The notes beneath the pieces were generated by a model. It had not been told where the DNA came from. It worked only from the letters and a program-made list of their open reading frames with translations, and did not search any database. The translations under genes and the position numbers were made by a program. From the NCBI GenBank assembly GCA_945952175.1, contig CAMFHW010000079.1, positions 1-11,487 on the forward strand: a stretch of DNA of 11,487 nt, in the 5' to 3' direction. Below are positions 5,930-11,487 of this stretch, in pieces. The DNA is from an uncultured Phenylobacterium sp. (lineage in GTDB: Bacteria > Pseudomonadota > Alphaproteobacteria > Caulobacterales > Caulobacteraceae). Positions within the stretch are counted from its first letter, which is position 1; every line of letters begins with the position of its first letter.

Positions 5930-6403
5930 ATGAAATCTTCAGCTTCCCTGGATCGGGCGGACAAATCCCTGCTCCGGCACCTGCAGGCCCACGGCCGCGC
6001 CACCCATGGCGAACTGGCCGAGGCGGCGCATCTGTCGGAGTCGGCCTGCTTCCGCCGCGTCCGGGCGCTGGAGGCCGAAGGCGTGATCACCGGCTATGGC
6101 GCGGCCATCGATCCGCGCGCGGTGGGGCTCAGCCTGACGGTCTTCGTCTCCATCACCCTGAACGGCCAGTCACAAGACATGCTGGCGGCCTTCGAGACGG
6201 CGGTGGCCCAGACGGAAGAGATCATGGAGTGCCACCTGATGACCGGCCAGGCGGATTACATGCTGCGGGTGGTGGCGGCCGACGTCGACGACCTGGAGCG
6301 TATCCACGCGACGCGGCTCTCGAAGTTGCCCGGCGTGGCGCGGATCAATTCCTCCATCGCCCTGCGGACGGTGGTCCGGCGGACAGGATTGCCGATCCGC
6401 TAG
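5930..6403 (+). CDS. Lrp/AsnC family transcriptional regulator
   Basis: The 157-residue protein has the two-domain layout of the Lrp/AsnC family at its usual length. Residues 8-60 are the N-terminal winged helix-turn-helix (LDRADKSLLRHLQ, GELAEAAHLSESACFRRVRALEAEGVITGY). Residues 68-146 are the ligand-sensing RAM domain, with the TGQADYMLRV segment (105-114) that surrounds the amino-acid site at the dimer interface. Family members form octamers or dimers and respond to amino acids. The divergent position next to ald suggests it controls alanine dehydrogenase in response to alanine and probably represses itself. The ATG at 5930 has no Shine-Dalgarno sequence (the leader ends CCTATAACGCG), so translation may be leaderless or nearly so. 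The next downstream feature is a palindromic repeat, so it is probably monocistronic. Confidence 0.93.
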   Translation: MKSSASLDRADKSLLRHLQAHGRATHGELAEAAHLSESACFRRVRALEAEGVITGYGAAIDPRAVGLSLTVFVSITLNGQSQDMLAAFETAVAQTEEIMECHLMTGQADYMLRVVAADVDDLERIHATRLSKLPGVARINSSIALRTVVRRTGLPIR

Positions 6404-6411
6404 GGTTCTTA

Positions 6412-6539
6412 GGTCCTCCCCGTTGGGGGAGGTGGATCGTGGCGGAGTCACGAGACGGAGGGGGGCCGACAGGCAGGGCGAAGTGGGCTTCAGCCCCCTC
6501 CACCGTTTCGCGGTCCCCTTCCCCCAACGGGGGAGGACC
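6412..6539. repeat. 128-bp palindromic intergenic repeat element (REP/MITE-like)
   Basis: The outer arms at 6412-6432 and 6517-6539 are inverted copies that differ by one C and one G/A. Each arm is itself a hairpin (CCTCCCC-GTT-GGGGGAGG type). The inner part has GGAGGGGGGCC near 6456 matching the inverse CCCCCTCCACC near 6495, and a small CGTG...CACG hairpin near 6438-6453. This is the layout of a short palindromic repeat or a miniature inverted-repeat element, of a kind I associate with intergenic spaces in Caulobacterales. It has no coding capacity. At the 3' end of the regulator gene the outer hairpins could also end transcription. Only one copy lies in the window, so family membership cannot be shown here. 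Confidence 0.7.
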
Positions 6540-6542
6540 CAA

Positions 6543-6572
6543 GCGATTTGCCCTTCATCAAGGCAAAATCGC
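6543..6572. other. Bulged hairpin between repeat element and feo promoter
   Basis: GCGATTTGCC (6543-6552) and GGCAAAATCGC (6562-6572) form a 10-bp stem with one bulged A and a nine-base loop. A second small dyad, GGCGAAGTCGCC, follows at 6582-6593. Both lie upstream of the proposed feo promoter. They may be a terminator for read-through from upstream or a regulator site; nothing in the sequence decides this. Confidence 0.4.
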
Positions 6573-6593
6573 CGCACCCATGGCGAAGTCGCC

Positions 6594-6627
6594 TCGACGT
6601 CACCAATTCTAAATGATAATCACTCGC
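6594..6627 (+). promoter_or_regulatory. Fur box overlapping the candidate feoAB promoter
   Basis: The 19 bases at 6609-6627 match the Fur consensus GATAATGATAATCATTATC at 13 positions, including the unbroken core AATGATAATCA. The same bases contain GATAAT (6615-6620), a good -10 element, with TCGACG (6594-6599) as a weak -35 after a 15-base spacer. Fur with iron bound here would block RNA polymerase, so feoAB should be switched on by iron shortage. The start of feoA is 39 bases further on. Confidence 0.75.
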
Positions 6628-6665
6628 AATAGGGGCGCGTCACGGTTTTCGCGCGAGGAAGCTGA

Positions 6666-7004
6666 ATGAACGACCTGTCCATGGACCGCACGGCTCTCTT
6701 GGACGCCGGCCCCGCCGAGGCGGTGGTGGTGCGGCTCAGCCAGGCGGAACTGGGCGCCAAGGGCGTCATCGTCGAGGTGCGCGCCGAGGTGGGCGAGGTC
6801 GACCACGGGGTCGACGCCGCCGAGCTGCAGCGCCGCCTGCTGGAATTCGGCTTCGTCGAGGGCGCGCGGGTCGAGGTGATCCACGAGGGCGCCATCGGCC
6901 ACGACCCGATCGCCGTGCGCCTGGACGACATGCGCGTGGCGCTCCGCCGCCGCGACGCCGGCGAGGTGCTGGTGCTGCTGGACCGGTCCGCGGACCGTCC
7001 ATGA
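6666..7004 (+). CDS. feoA: Ferrous iron transport protein A
   Basis: This 112-residue protein is a FeoA, the small cytoplasmic SH3-like partner of the FeoB iron permease. The diagnostic segment is LQRRLLEFGFVEGARVEVIHEG (about 54-75) followed by DPIAVRLDDMRVALRRRDAGEVLVL (80-104). The family is usually about 75-85 residues. This one has about 20 extra residues at the N-terminus and a longer loop around VGEVDHGVD. A second ATG at codon 6 is possible, but GAGGAAG at 6655-6661 lies correctly before the ATG at 6666. Its stop overlaps the feoB start as ATGA, so the two are translationally coupled. The Fur box just upstream implies repression under iron-replete conditions. Confidence 0.93.
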   Translation: MNDLSMDRTALLDAGPAEAVVVRLSQAELGAKGVIVEVRAEVGEVDHGVDAAELQRRLLEFGFVEGARVEVIHEGAIGHDPIAVRLDDMRVALRRRDAGEVLVLLDRSADRP

Positions 7005-8875
7005 GCGAGGCCGCGCTGGGCCCGTCGCGCATCGCGCTGGTGGGCAATCCCAATTCGGGCAAGACCGCCCTGTTCAATGCGTTGACCGGCGCGCGCCAGA
7101 AGGTGGCGAACTATGCCGGCGTGACGGTCGAGCGGAAGGAAGGCACGGTCACCGCCGCCTCCGGCCGGGTGATCCATGTGCTGGACCTGCCGGGCACCTA
7201 TTCGCTGCGCGCCCGCAGCCCCGACGAGGTGGTGACCCGCGACGCCGTGCTGGGCCGCCTGCAGGGCGAGGTTCCGCCGGACGTGATCGTCTGCGTGGCC
7301 GACGCCACCAACCTGCGCCTGGTGCTGCGGCTGATCCTGGAGCTGAAGGCCGTGGGCCGCCCGCTGGTGCTGGCGCTCAACATGTACGACATCGCCCAGC
7401 GCCAGGGCCTGCGGATCGACCTCGAAGGCCTGAGCCGCGAGATCGGCGCGCCGGTGGTGACCACGGTGGCCACCCGCAAGCGCGGCGTCGACGACCTGGT
7501 CGCCCAGGTGGAGGCCAAGCTCGCGGCCGCCGAGGCCGTGGGCGAAAGCGCCTGGCGCGAGCTGGACGCCAGCCAGATCCGCGACGCCCACCGCGAGGCC
7601 CAGCGGATCATGCGCGCCCACGTGCGCCCGCCCGAACGGCCCGACACCCTGACCGGCAAGGTCGACGGGGTGCTGCTGCATCCAGTGGGCGGGCTCGTGA
7701 TCCTGCTCAGCCTGCTGTTCGTGATGTTCCAGGCGGTGTTCACCTGGGCCAAGCCGATCATGGACCTGATCGACGGCGGCTTCGGCGGGCTGGGCGGGCT
7801 GGTGGGCCACTACCTGCCGGACGGCCTGCTGCGCGGCCTGCTCGTCGACGGGGTGATCGCCGGCGTCGGCAGCGTGCTGGTGTTCCTGCCGCAGATTCTG
7901 ATCCTGTTCCTGTTCATCATCATGCTGGAGGACTCCGGCTACATGGCCCGGGCGGCCTTCCTGATGGACAAGATCATGGGGGGCGCGGGCCTGCACGGGC
8001 GCGCCTTCATCCCGCTCCTCTCCAGCTTCGCCTGCGCGATCCCGGGGATCATGTCGACGCGGGTGATCGATTCCAAACGCGACCGGCTGACCACCATCCT
8101 GGTGGCGCCGCTGATGACCTGCTCGGCGCGCATCCCAGTCTACACCCTGATCATCGGGGCGGTGATCCCGAACAGGACCGTGTTCGGCTTCGCGAGCCTG
8201 CAGGGCCTGGTGATGTTCGGGCTCTATGCGGCCGGCATCCTGTCGGCGCTGACGGCTTCGTTCGTCATGCGGCGCTTCTTCTGGCGGGGCATGAGCGAGC
8301 CCTTCATGATGGAGTTGCCGACCTACAAGGCGCCCGACCCGGCCAATGTGGTCCGGAACCTGCTGCTACGAGCCCAGATCTTCATCAGCCGCGCCGGCCG
8401 CATCATCCTGCCGCTGATGGTGGTTGTGTGGTTCGTCTCGAACTTCCCGGCCGCGCCGGCGGACGCCACGGCGCCGGCCATCGACTACAGCCTGGCCGGC
8501 CTGATCGGTCATGCGCTGCAGCCGATCTTCGCGCCGATCGGCTTCAACTGGCAGATGACCATCGCGCTCATCCCGGGCCTGGCGGCGCGGGAGGTGGCGG
8601 TGGCGGCCCTGGGCACGGTCTACGCCGTCGGCGGCGCGGACGCCTCGCCCACCGCCCTGGCGGCCACCCTGCACCATCAGTGGACCCTGGCCTCGGGCGT
8701 GGCCTTCCTGGCCTGGTACGTCTTCGCGCCCCAGTGCATGGCCACGCTGGGCGTGGTGAAGCGCGAGACCAACAGCTGGAAATGGCCGGCGGTGATGTTC
8801 GGCTATATGATCACCCTGGCCTATGTGGCGGCCCTGGTCGTCTACCAGATCGCCCTGGCTCTGGGCTGGGGATGA
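7001..8875 (+). CDS. feoB: Ferrous iron transport protein B (GTPase-permease)
   Basis: The 624-residue protein is a complete FeoB, the inner-membrane permease for Fe(II) with a cytosolic G domain. The G domain shows G1 GNPNSGKT (15-22), the switch I threonine near 42 (GVTVERKEG), G3 DLPGTYSL (62-69), G4 NMYD (127-130, where NMID is usual) and G5 ATRKRG (157-162). The helical GDI-like spacer follows to about 205, and membrane helices start near 230. The two gate regions carry the conserved cysteines, Cys345 in SFACAIPG and Cys374 in PLMTCSARIP, plus LEDSGYMARAAF (309-320) and GLAAREVAVAALGTVY (526-541). It is shorter than the 773 residues of E. coli FeoB and lacks the C-terminal Cys-rich tail, as many alphaproteobacterial forms do. 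It is coupled to feoA by ATGA. Confidence 0.97.
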   Translation: MSEAALGPSRIALVGNPNSGKTALFNALTGARQKVANYAGVTVERKEGTVTAASGRVIHVLDLPGTYSLRARSPDEVVTRDAVLGRLQGEVPPDVIVCVADATNLRLVLRLILELKAVGRPLVLALNMYDIAQRQGLRIDLEGLSREIGAPVVTTVATRKRGVDDLVAQVEAKLAAAEAVGESAWRELDASQIRDAHREAQRIMRAHVRPPERPDTLTGKVDGVLLHPVGGLVILLSLLFVMFQAVFTWAKPIMDLIDGGFGGLGGLVGHYLPDGLLRGLLVDGVIAGVGSVLVFLPQILILFLFIIMLEDSGYMARAAFLMDKIMGGAGLHGRAFIPLLSSFACAIPGIMSTRVIDSKRDRLTTILVAPLMTCSARIPVYTLIIGAVIPNRTVFGFASLQGLVMFGLYAAGILSALTASFVMRRFFWRGMSEPFMMELPTYKAPDPANVVRNLLLRAQIFISRAGRIILPLMVVVWFVSNFPAAPADATAPAIDYSLAGLIGHALQPIFAPIGFNWQMTIALIPGLAAREVAVAALGTVYAVGGADASPTALAATLHHQWTLASGVAFLAWYVFAPQCMATLGVVKRETNSWKWPAVMFGYMITLAYVAALVVYQIALALGWG

Positions 8876-8944
8876 ACGCCGGTCTGCGACTTTAACGGGC
8901 CGTTCAGCGCGGACTGGTTAGCTCTTCTTCGGGAGGGCTCCAGA

Positions 8945-9256
8945 ATGGACCAAGACCAGACCCCTGCGCGCCGCAAACGGCTGAGCAAGCCGGCCCGCGA
9001 ACGCATGGTCGACCGCATCCGCGAAATCCTGATGCACTTCGGCGGCGAGGCCCATCGCCGAGAGGTCATCGCCCATATGGTCAAGGAGAAGGGGGTGGAC
9101 AGCCGTCACATCCCCGAGGACCTCGAGGCCACGGTGATCCACTGCTTCGAGGAGGCCTGGCGCGACGAGCACCGCCGCGAGGCCCACGGCCTGGTCCTGC
9201 GCTTCGGCGAGGGCTCGCACCGCTGGGGCGTGCGGATGCCGGAGCTGGCGCACTAA
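8945..9256 (+). CDS. Small conserved-looking protein of unknown function, possible winged helix
   Basis: I do not recognise this 103-residue protein. It is rich in charged residues and has no signal peptide or membrane segment. After a basic start (ARRKRLSKPARERM) comes a helix VDRIREILMHFGG, then EAHRREVIAHMVKEKG, a helix DLEATVIHCFEEAWRD, and an ending LRFGEGSHRWGV that reads like a beta hairpin. This order of helix, helix-turn-helix and hairpin resembles a small winged-helix domain such as the Mrr N-terminal type, so a DNA-binding role is possible. The ATG at 8945 has GGGAGG eight bases upstream. A short palindrome AACGGGCCGTT (8894-8904) lies in the 69-base gap after feoB. It follows feoB in the same direction and may be co-transcribed, but it is not clearly FeoC. 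Its stop is four bases from that of the convergent MarR gene. Confidence 0.75.
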   Translation: MDQDQTPARRKRLSKPARERMVDRIREILMHFGGEAHRREVIAHMVKEKGVDSRHIPEDLEATVIHCFEEAWRDEHRREAHGLVLRFGEGSHRWGVRMPELAH

Positions 9257-9260
9257 CCCC

Positions 9261-9764
9261 TCAGGGGACGGTCGGCGCCTCTTCGCCCGCCAAGGCGATC
9301 GCCGCGGTCTGCAACCGATTGAGCAGGCGCTTCAGCAGCGCCACCTCGCTGGGCGCCAAGCCTGCGATCAAGGCCGCCTCATAGGCCAGCGCCAAGGGGG
9401 CGATCTCCGCATAGAGCCGCGAGCCCTCGGCCGACAGGGCCAGCATGTGCGAGCGACCGTCCGCATGATGGTCGGTGCGCGCCACCAGCCGGCGCCTGGC
9501 CAGCCCTTGGGCCGCCCGGCTGACCGTGACCTTGTCCATGCCGGTGCGCGAGACGATCGCCACCTGGGTCAGGCCGCCGTCCTCGGCCAGCACGCAGATC
9601 AGCCGCCATTGCGGAATGGTCAGGCCGAAGCGGTCCTCATAGGCGCGCGCGATCAGGCCCGAGACGGCGTTGGACGCCACCGACAGCCGATAGGGCAGAT
9701 AGGCGTCCAGCTTCAGGGTCGACGGCGGGTGCGTGGTTTCCGGAAGCTGGGACGGTCCGCTCAC
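9261..9764 (-). CDS. MarR family transcriptional regulator of the homogentisate operon
   Basis: The 167-residue protein has the MarR layout. Residues 18-60 are the dimerising N-terminal helices and QWRLICVLAEDGG. Residues 65-93 are the helix-turn-helix (LTQVAIVSRTGMDKVTVSRAAQGLARRRLV). Residues 94-111 are the winged hairpin, with DHHADGRSHMLALS. C-terminal dimer helices follow. The GTG start (9762-9764) overlaps the stop of the upstream hydrolase gene as GTGA, so it is the last gene of the hmgA operon and is translated with it. Local control of homogentisate breakdown, perhaps sensing a pathway acid, is the natural inference. The operon promoter lies outside the window, so no operator can be matched. 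The four bases after the convergent gene plus its stop form CCCCTCAGGGG. Confidence 0.92.
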   Translation of the reverse strand: MSGPSQLPETTHPPSTLKLDAYLPYRLSVASNAVSGLIARAYEDRFGLTIPQWRLICVLAEDGGLTQVAIVSRTGMDKVTVSRAAQGLARRRLVARTDHHADGRSHMLALSAEGSRLYAEIAPLALAYEAALIAGLAPSEVALLKRLLNRLQTAAIALAGEEAPTVP

Positions 9765-10768
9765 GGGGCCTGAACCTCCTGCTCGATGGCGCCGAAGATC
9801 GAGTGCCGCCGCCCGTCGCGCATTTCAATCCTGACACGATCGCCGGCCTTCAGGAACGGCGTCCTGGGCGCCCCATGGGCGAGCGTCTCGACCGTGCGCA
9901 ACTCGGCGAGGCAGGAATAGCCGACGCCGCCGTCGGCGACCGATTTCCCTGGACCGCCATCGGGACCGCGATTCGACACGGTGCCGGAGCCGACGATCGT
10001 GCCGGCGCAGAGCGAGCGGGTCTTGGCGGCGTGGGCGACCAGGGTCCCGAAGTCGAAGGTCATATCGACCTCGCAGCGGGCTTCGCCGAGCGGCTTGCCG
10101 TTGAGCTCCACCTCAAGCGCGCCGACCAGCTTGCCGTCCTGCCAGGCGGCGCCCAGCGCGTCCGGCGTCACCGCCACCGGCGAGAAGGCCGAGGCCGGCT
10201 TGGACTGGAAGAAGCCGAAGTTCTTGGCGAGCTCGGCGGGGATCAGGTTCCGCAGCGAGACGTCATTGGCCAGCAGGACCAGGCGGATGGCGGCGAGCGC
10301 CTCCTCGCGGGTCGCGCCCTGGCGCACGTCGCCGACGATCACCGCCACCTCGCCCTCGAGGTCGCAGCCCCAGGCCTCGTCGGCGAGCGGGATCGGGTCG
10401 CGAGGCCCGAGGAAGCCGTCGGAACCGCCCTGGTACATCAGCGGGTCCGTCCAGAAGCTCTCCGGCATCTCGGCGCCGCGAGCTTTCCGCACCAGCTCCA
10501 CGTGGTTCACATAGGCCGAGCCGTCGGCCCACTGATAGGCGCGCGGCAGGGGACTGGCTGCGTCGTGCTCGTGGAAGCGCACGCGCGGAACCCCCCCATG
10601 CTCCAGGCTCTCGGCCAGGCCCCAAAGGTGCGGCGCGCAGCGGTCCCAGTCGTCCAGCGCCTCCTGCAGGGTGGACGCGATCGGCGCGGCCTCCACGCAC
10701 CAGGCAAGGTCGTTGGACACCACGACGAGGCGGCCGTCGCGACCCCACTTGAGCGATGCGAGCTTCAT
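9761..10768 (-). CDS. fahA: Fumarylacetoacetate hydrolase family protein (fumarylacetoacetase)
   Basis: The 335-residue protein belongs to the FAH family. In this operon it most likely splits 4-fumarylacetoacetate to fumarate and acetoacetate, the last step of tyrosine/homogentisate breakdown. The metal site is visible: Glu138 and Glu140 in GCDLEGEVAVIVGDV, Asp169 in ANDVS and the active-site Lys190 in QSKPASAF. These correspond to Glu199, Glu201, Asp233 and Lys253 of mouse FAH. The C-terminal barrel has FGTLVAHAAKTRSLCAGTIVGSGTVSN (240-266). It is the short bacterial form, against about 420 residues in animals. The start MKLASLKWGRDGRL at 10766-10768 follows a GGGAAGGGA ribosome binding site. 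A GTG at 10792 overlapping the upstream stop would add eight residues and is less likely. Its own stop overlaps the MarR start. Confidence 0.9.
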   Translation of the reverse strand: MKLASLKWGRDGRLVVVSNDLAWCVEAAPIASTLQEALDDWDRCAPHLWGLAESLEHGGVPRVRFHEHDAASPLPRAYQWADGSAYVNHVELVRKARGAEMPESFWTDPLMYQGGSDGFLGPRDPIPLADEAWGCDLEGEVAVIVGDVRQGATREEALAAIRLVLLANDVSLRNLIPAELAKNFGFFQSKPASAFSPVAVTPDALGAAWQDGKLVGALEVELNGKPLGEARCEVDMTFDFGTLVAHAAKTRSLCAGTIVGSGTVSNRGPDGGPGKSVADGGVGYSCLAELRTVETLAHGAPRTPFLKAGDRVRIEMRDGRRHSIFGAIEQEVQAP

Positions 10769-10788
10769 GCGTTCCCTTCCCTGTGGGC

Positions 10789-11067
10789 TCACCGCCCGGC
10801 GCGCGTGAGCACGCGGGTCAGCTTGACGCCCTTTTCGTAGGCTTCCGGCTGGTAGACCGTGACCTCGACACAGATGTCCTGGCCGACGTCGTCCTTCCAG
10901 AGATAGTTGCGCTCGAACTGGGCCGAGCGGCCGGCGGGCGTGAAGCCCTCATAGGTGTCGCCCCACGGCGTGACCTTGGAAAGCTCGCGCCAGCCGAGGT
11001 CGCAGGCGCGCTCCAGCTCTTCCTCGGCGGCTTCGCGCAGATCGCCCTGGCGGTCGACGCTGACCAT
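10789..11067 (-). CDS. Small unknown protein between hmgA and the FAH gene
   Basis: I do not recognise this 92-residue soluble protein. Its ATG (11065-11067) overlaps the hmgA stop by one base (TGATG) and its TGA stop lies 20 bases before the hydrolase start, so it is firmly inside the operon. The N-terminal half is a charged helix (DLREAAEEELERACDLGWRELSKV). Then comes a Gly/aromatic part, TPWGDTYEGFTPAGRSAQFERNYLW, and a beta-like end, DICVEVTVYQPEAYEKGVKLTRVL. There is no signal peptide and no cysteine-rich metal site. Codon use and GC match the neighbours, and coupling argues that it is a real gene with a role in, or assisting, homogentisate metabolism. It does not resemble maleylacetoacetate isomerase, which is about 210 residues with a GST fold. 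Confidence 0.8.
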   Translation of the reverse strand: MVSVDRQGDLREAAEEELERACDLGWRELSKVTPWGDTYEGFTPAGRSAQFERNYLWKDDVGQDICVEVTVYQPEAYEKGVKLTRVLTRAGR

Positions 11068-11487
11068 CAGGCCGGTGTTTTCCAGCTGTCGACATAGGCT
11101 GTGTTCTCGACCGTGGCGGCGGCCTCGCCGACCTCCAGCGGATCGCGGGTGTCGATCATCACCGCATATTCGTCGGTGGCGGCCTTGGGCTGGACCAGCA
11201 TGTTCTTCAGCGCCTTCGGATGCGGGCCGTGGGTGAAGCCCGAAGGATGGAAGGTCATCATGCCGGCGTCGATGTTGTCACGGCTGAAGAAGTCGCCGGC
11301 GTGGTAGAACAGCACCTCGTCGAAGTCGTCGTTGTTGTGGAAGAATGGCACCTTCAGCGCGCCGGGGTCGGTCTCGAAGGGCCGCGGCGCGAAGGTGCAG
11401 ACCACGAAGCGGTCCGAGACGAAGGTCGTGTGGACGCTGGGCGGCAGGTGGTAGCGGTGGCTGGCCACCGGACGCAGGTCCTTCACG
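11067..11487 (-). CDS. hmgA: Homogentisate 1,2-dioxygenase, C-terminal part
   Basis: Only the last 140 or so residues are in the window, and the gene continues past the right edge. The visible part holds the iron site of homogentisate dioxygenase, which opens the ring of homogentisate to maleylacetoacetate. Counting from the first complete codon, His50 in VPFFHNN, Glu57 (or Asp56) in FDEVLFYHAGDF and His86 in HPSGFTHGPHP correspond to His335, Glu341 and His371 of the human enzyme. It is the first visible gene of the operon that continues into a small unknown gene (TGATG overlap), the FAH-family hydrolase and a MarR regulator. The bacterial subfamily with FHNNDDxDEVLFYHAGDF and no long loop is the compact form. 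The start and promoter cannot be seen. Confidence 0.95.
   Translation of the reverse strand, partial: VKDLRPVASHRYHLPPSVHTTFVSDRFVVCTFAPRPFETDPGALKVPFFHNNDDFDEVLFYHAGDFFSRDNIDAGMMTFHPSGFTHGPHPKALKNMLVQPKAATDEYAVMIDTRDPLEVGEAAATVENTAYVDSWKTPA

Noticed and set aside
6620..7996. 458-codon minus-strand open frame across feoA and feoB
   Set aside because: It is a His/Gln-rich shadow of feoAB; it would also run through the Fur box region without a ribosome binding site.
9257..9267. CCCCTCAGGGG as a bidirectional terminator between the convergent genes
   Set aside because: The stem is four bases with a three-base loop and no T run on either strand; this is too weak to call.
9761..10792. GTG at 10792 as the FAH start
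   Set aside because: The ATG at 10768 has a GGGAAGGGA site and begins with the usual family N-terminus MKLASLK.
9803..10840. 345-codon plus-strand open frame opposite the FAH gene
   Set aside because: It is a shadow frame; the FAH metal-site residues on the minus strand decide the coding strand.

Overview
The window looks like a chromosomal segment of a high-GC alphaproteobacterium, most likely of the Caulobacterales (Caulobacter/Phenylobacterium type). The grounds are the very GC-rich core genes, a tRNA promoter whose -10 (GCTAGATT) closely fits the Caulobacter GCTANAWC consensus, a compact alphaproteobacterial-type homogentisate operon, and a palindromic intergenic repeat of a kind I associate with this group. 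The genus is an inference from general features and was not checked by a search.

Left part (1-2471): the 5' part of a Tag-like DNA glycosylase gene on the minus strand runs off the left edge. A divergent glutathione S-transferase family gene follows on the plus strand. Its stop codon overlaps, tail to tail, the stop of a minus-strand gene for a polytopic membrane protein that resembles GT-C-type glycosyltransferases.

Accessory-looking part (2523-4586): two translationally coupled minus-strand genes of unknown family have visibly lower GC than their surroundings and lie directly 3' of a tRNA-Leu(CAA) gene. The first gene encodes a 396-residue protein with a helical, Ala/Arg-rich N-terminal part and a distinct C-terminal domain starting with a GMGHHVIGR motif. 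The second starts inside the stop codon of the first and encodes a small, soluble, acidic-start protein. The architecture is that of a polymorphic toxin and its immunity protein. This is the best candidate for something undescribed.

Middle part (4587-6403): alanine dehydrogenase (ald), with a strong terminator right behind it, is divergent from an Lrp/AsnC-type regulator. The 118-base space between them contains a 29-bp imperfect dyad and a separate perfect inverted repeat, both plausible operators.

Iron part (6404-9256): after a 128-bp palindromic repeat element and a bulged hairpin comes a well-formed Fur-type box overlapping a candidate -10 element. This precedes feoA-feoB (ATGA overlap), the ferrous iron uptake system. 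A small helical, winged-helix-like protein of unknown function follows.

Right part (9261-11487): a minus-strand operon runs hmgA (3' part only) > 92-residue unknown > fumarylacetoacetate hydrolase family gene > MarR regulator, with TGATG and GTGA overlaps. It encodes the lower homogentisate pathway of phenylalanine/tyrosine degradation, apparently with its own regulator. The maleylacetoacetate isomerase step is not encoded within the visible part.
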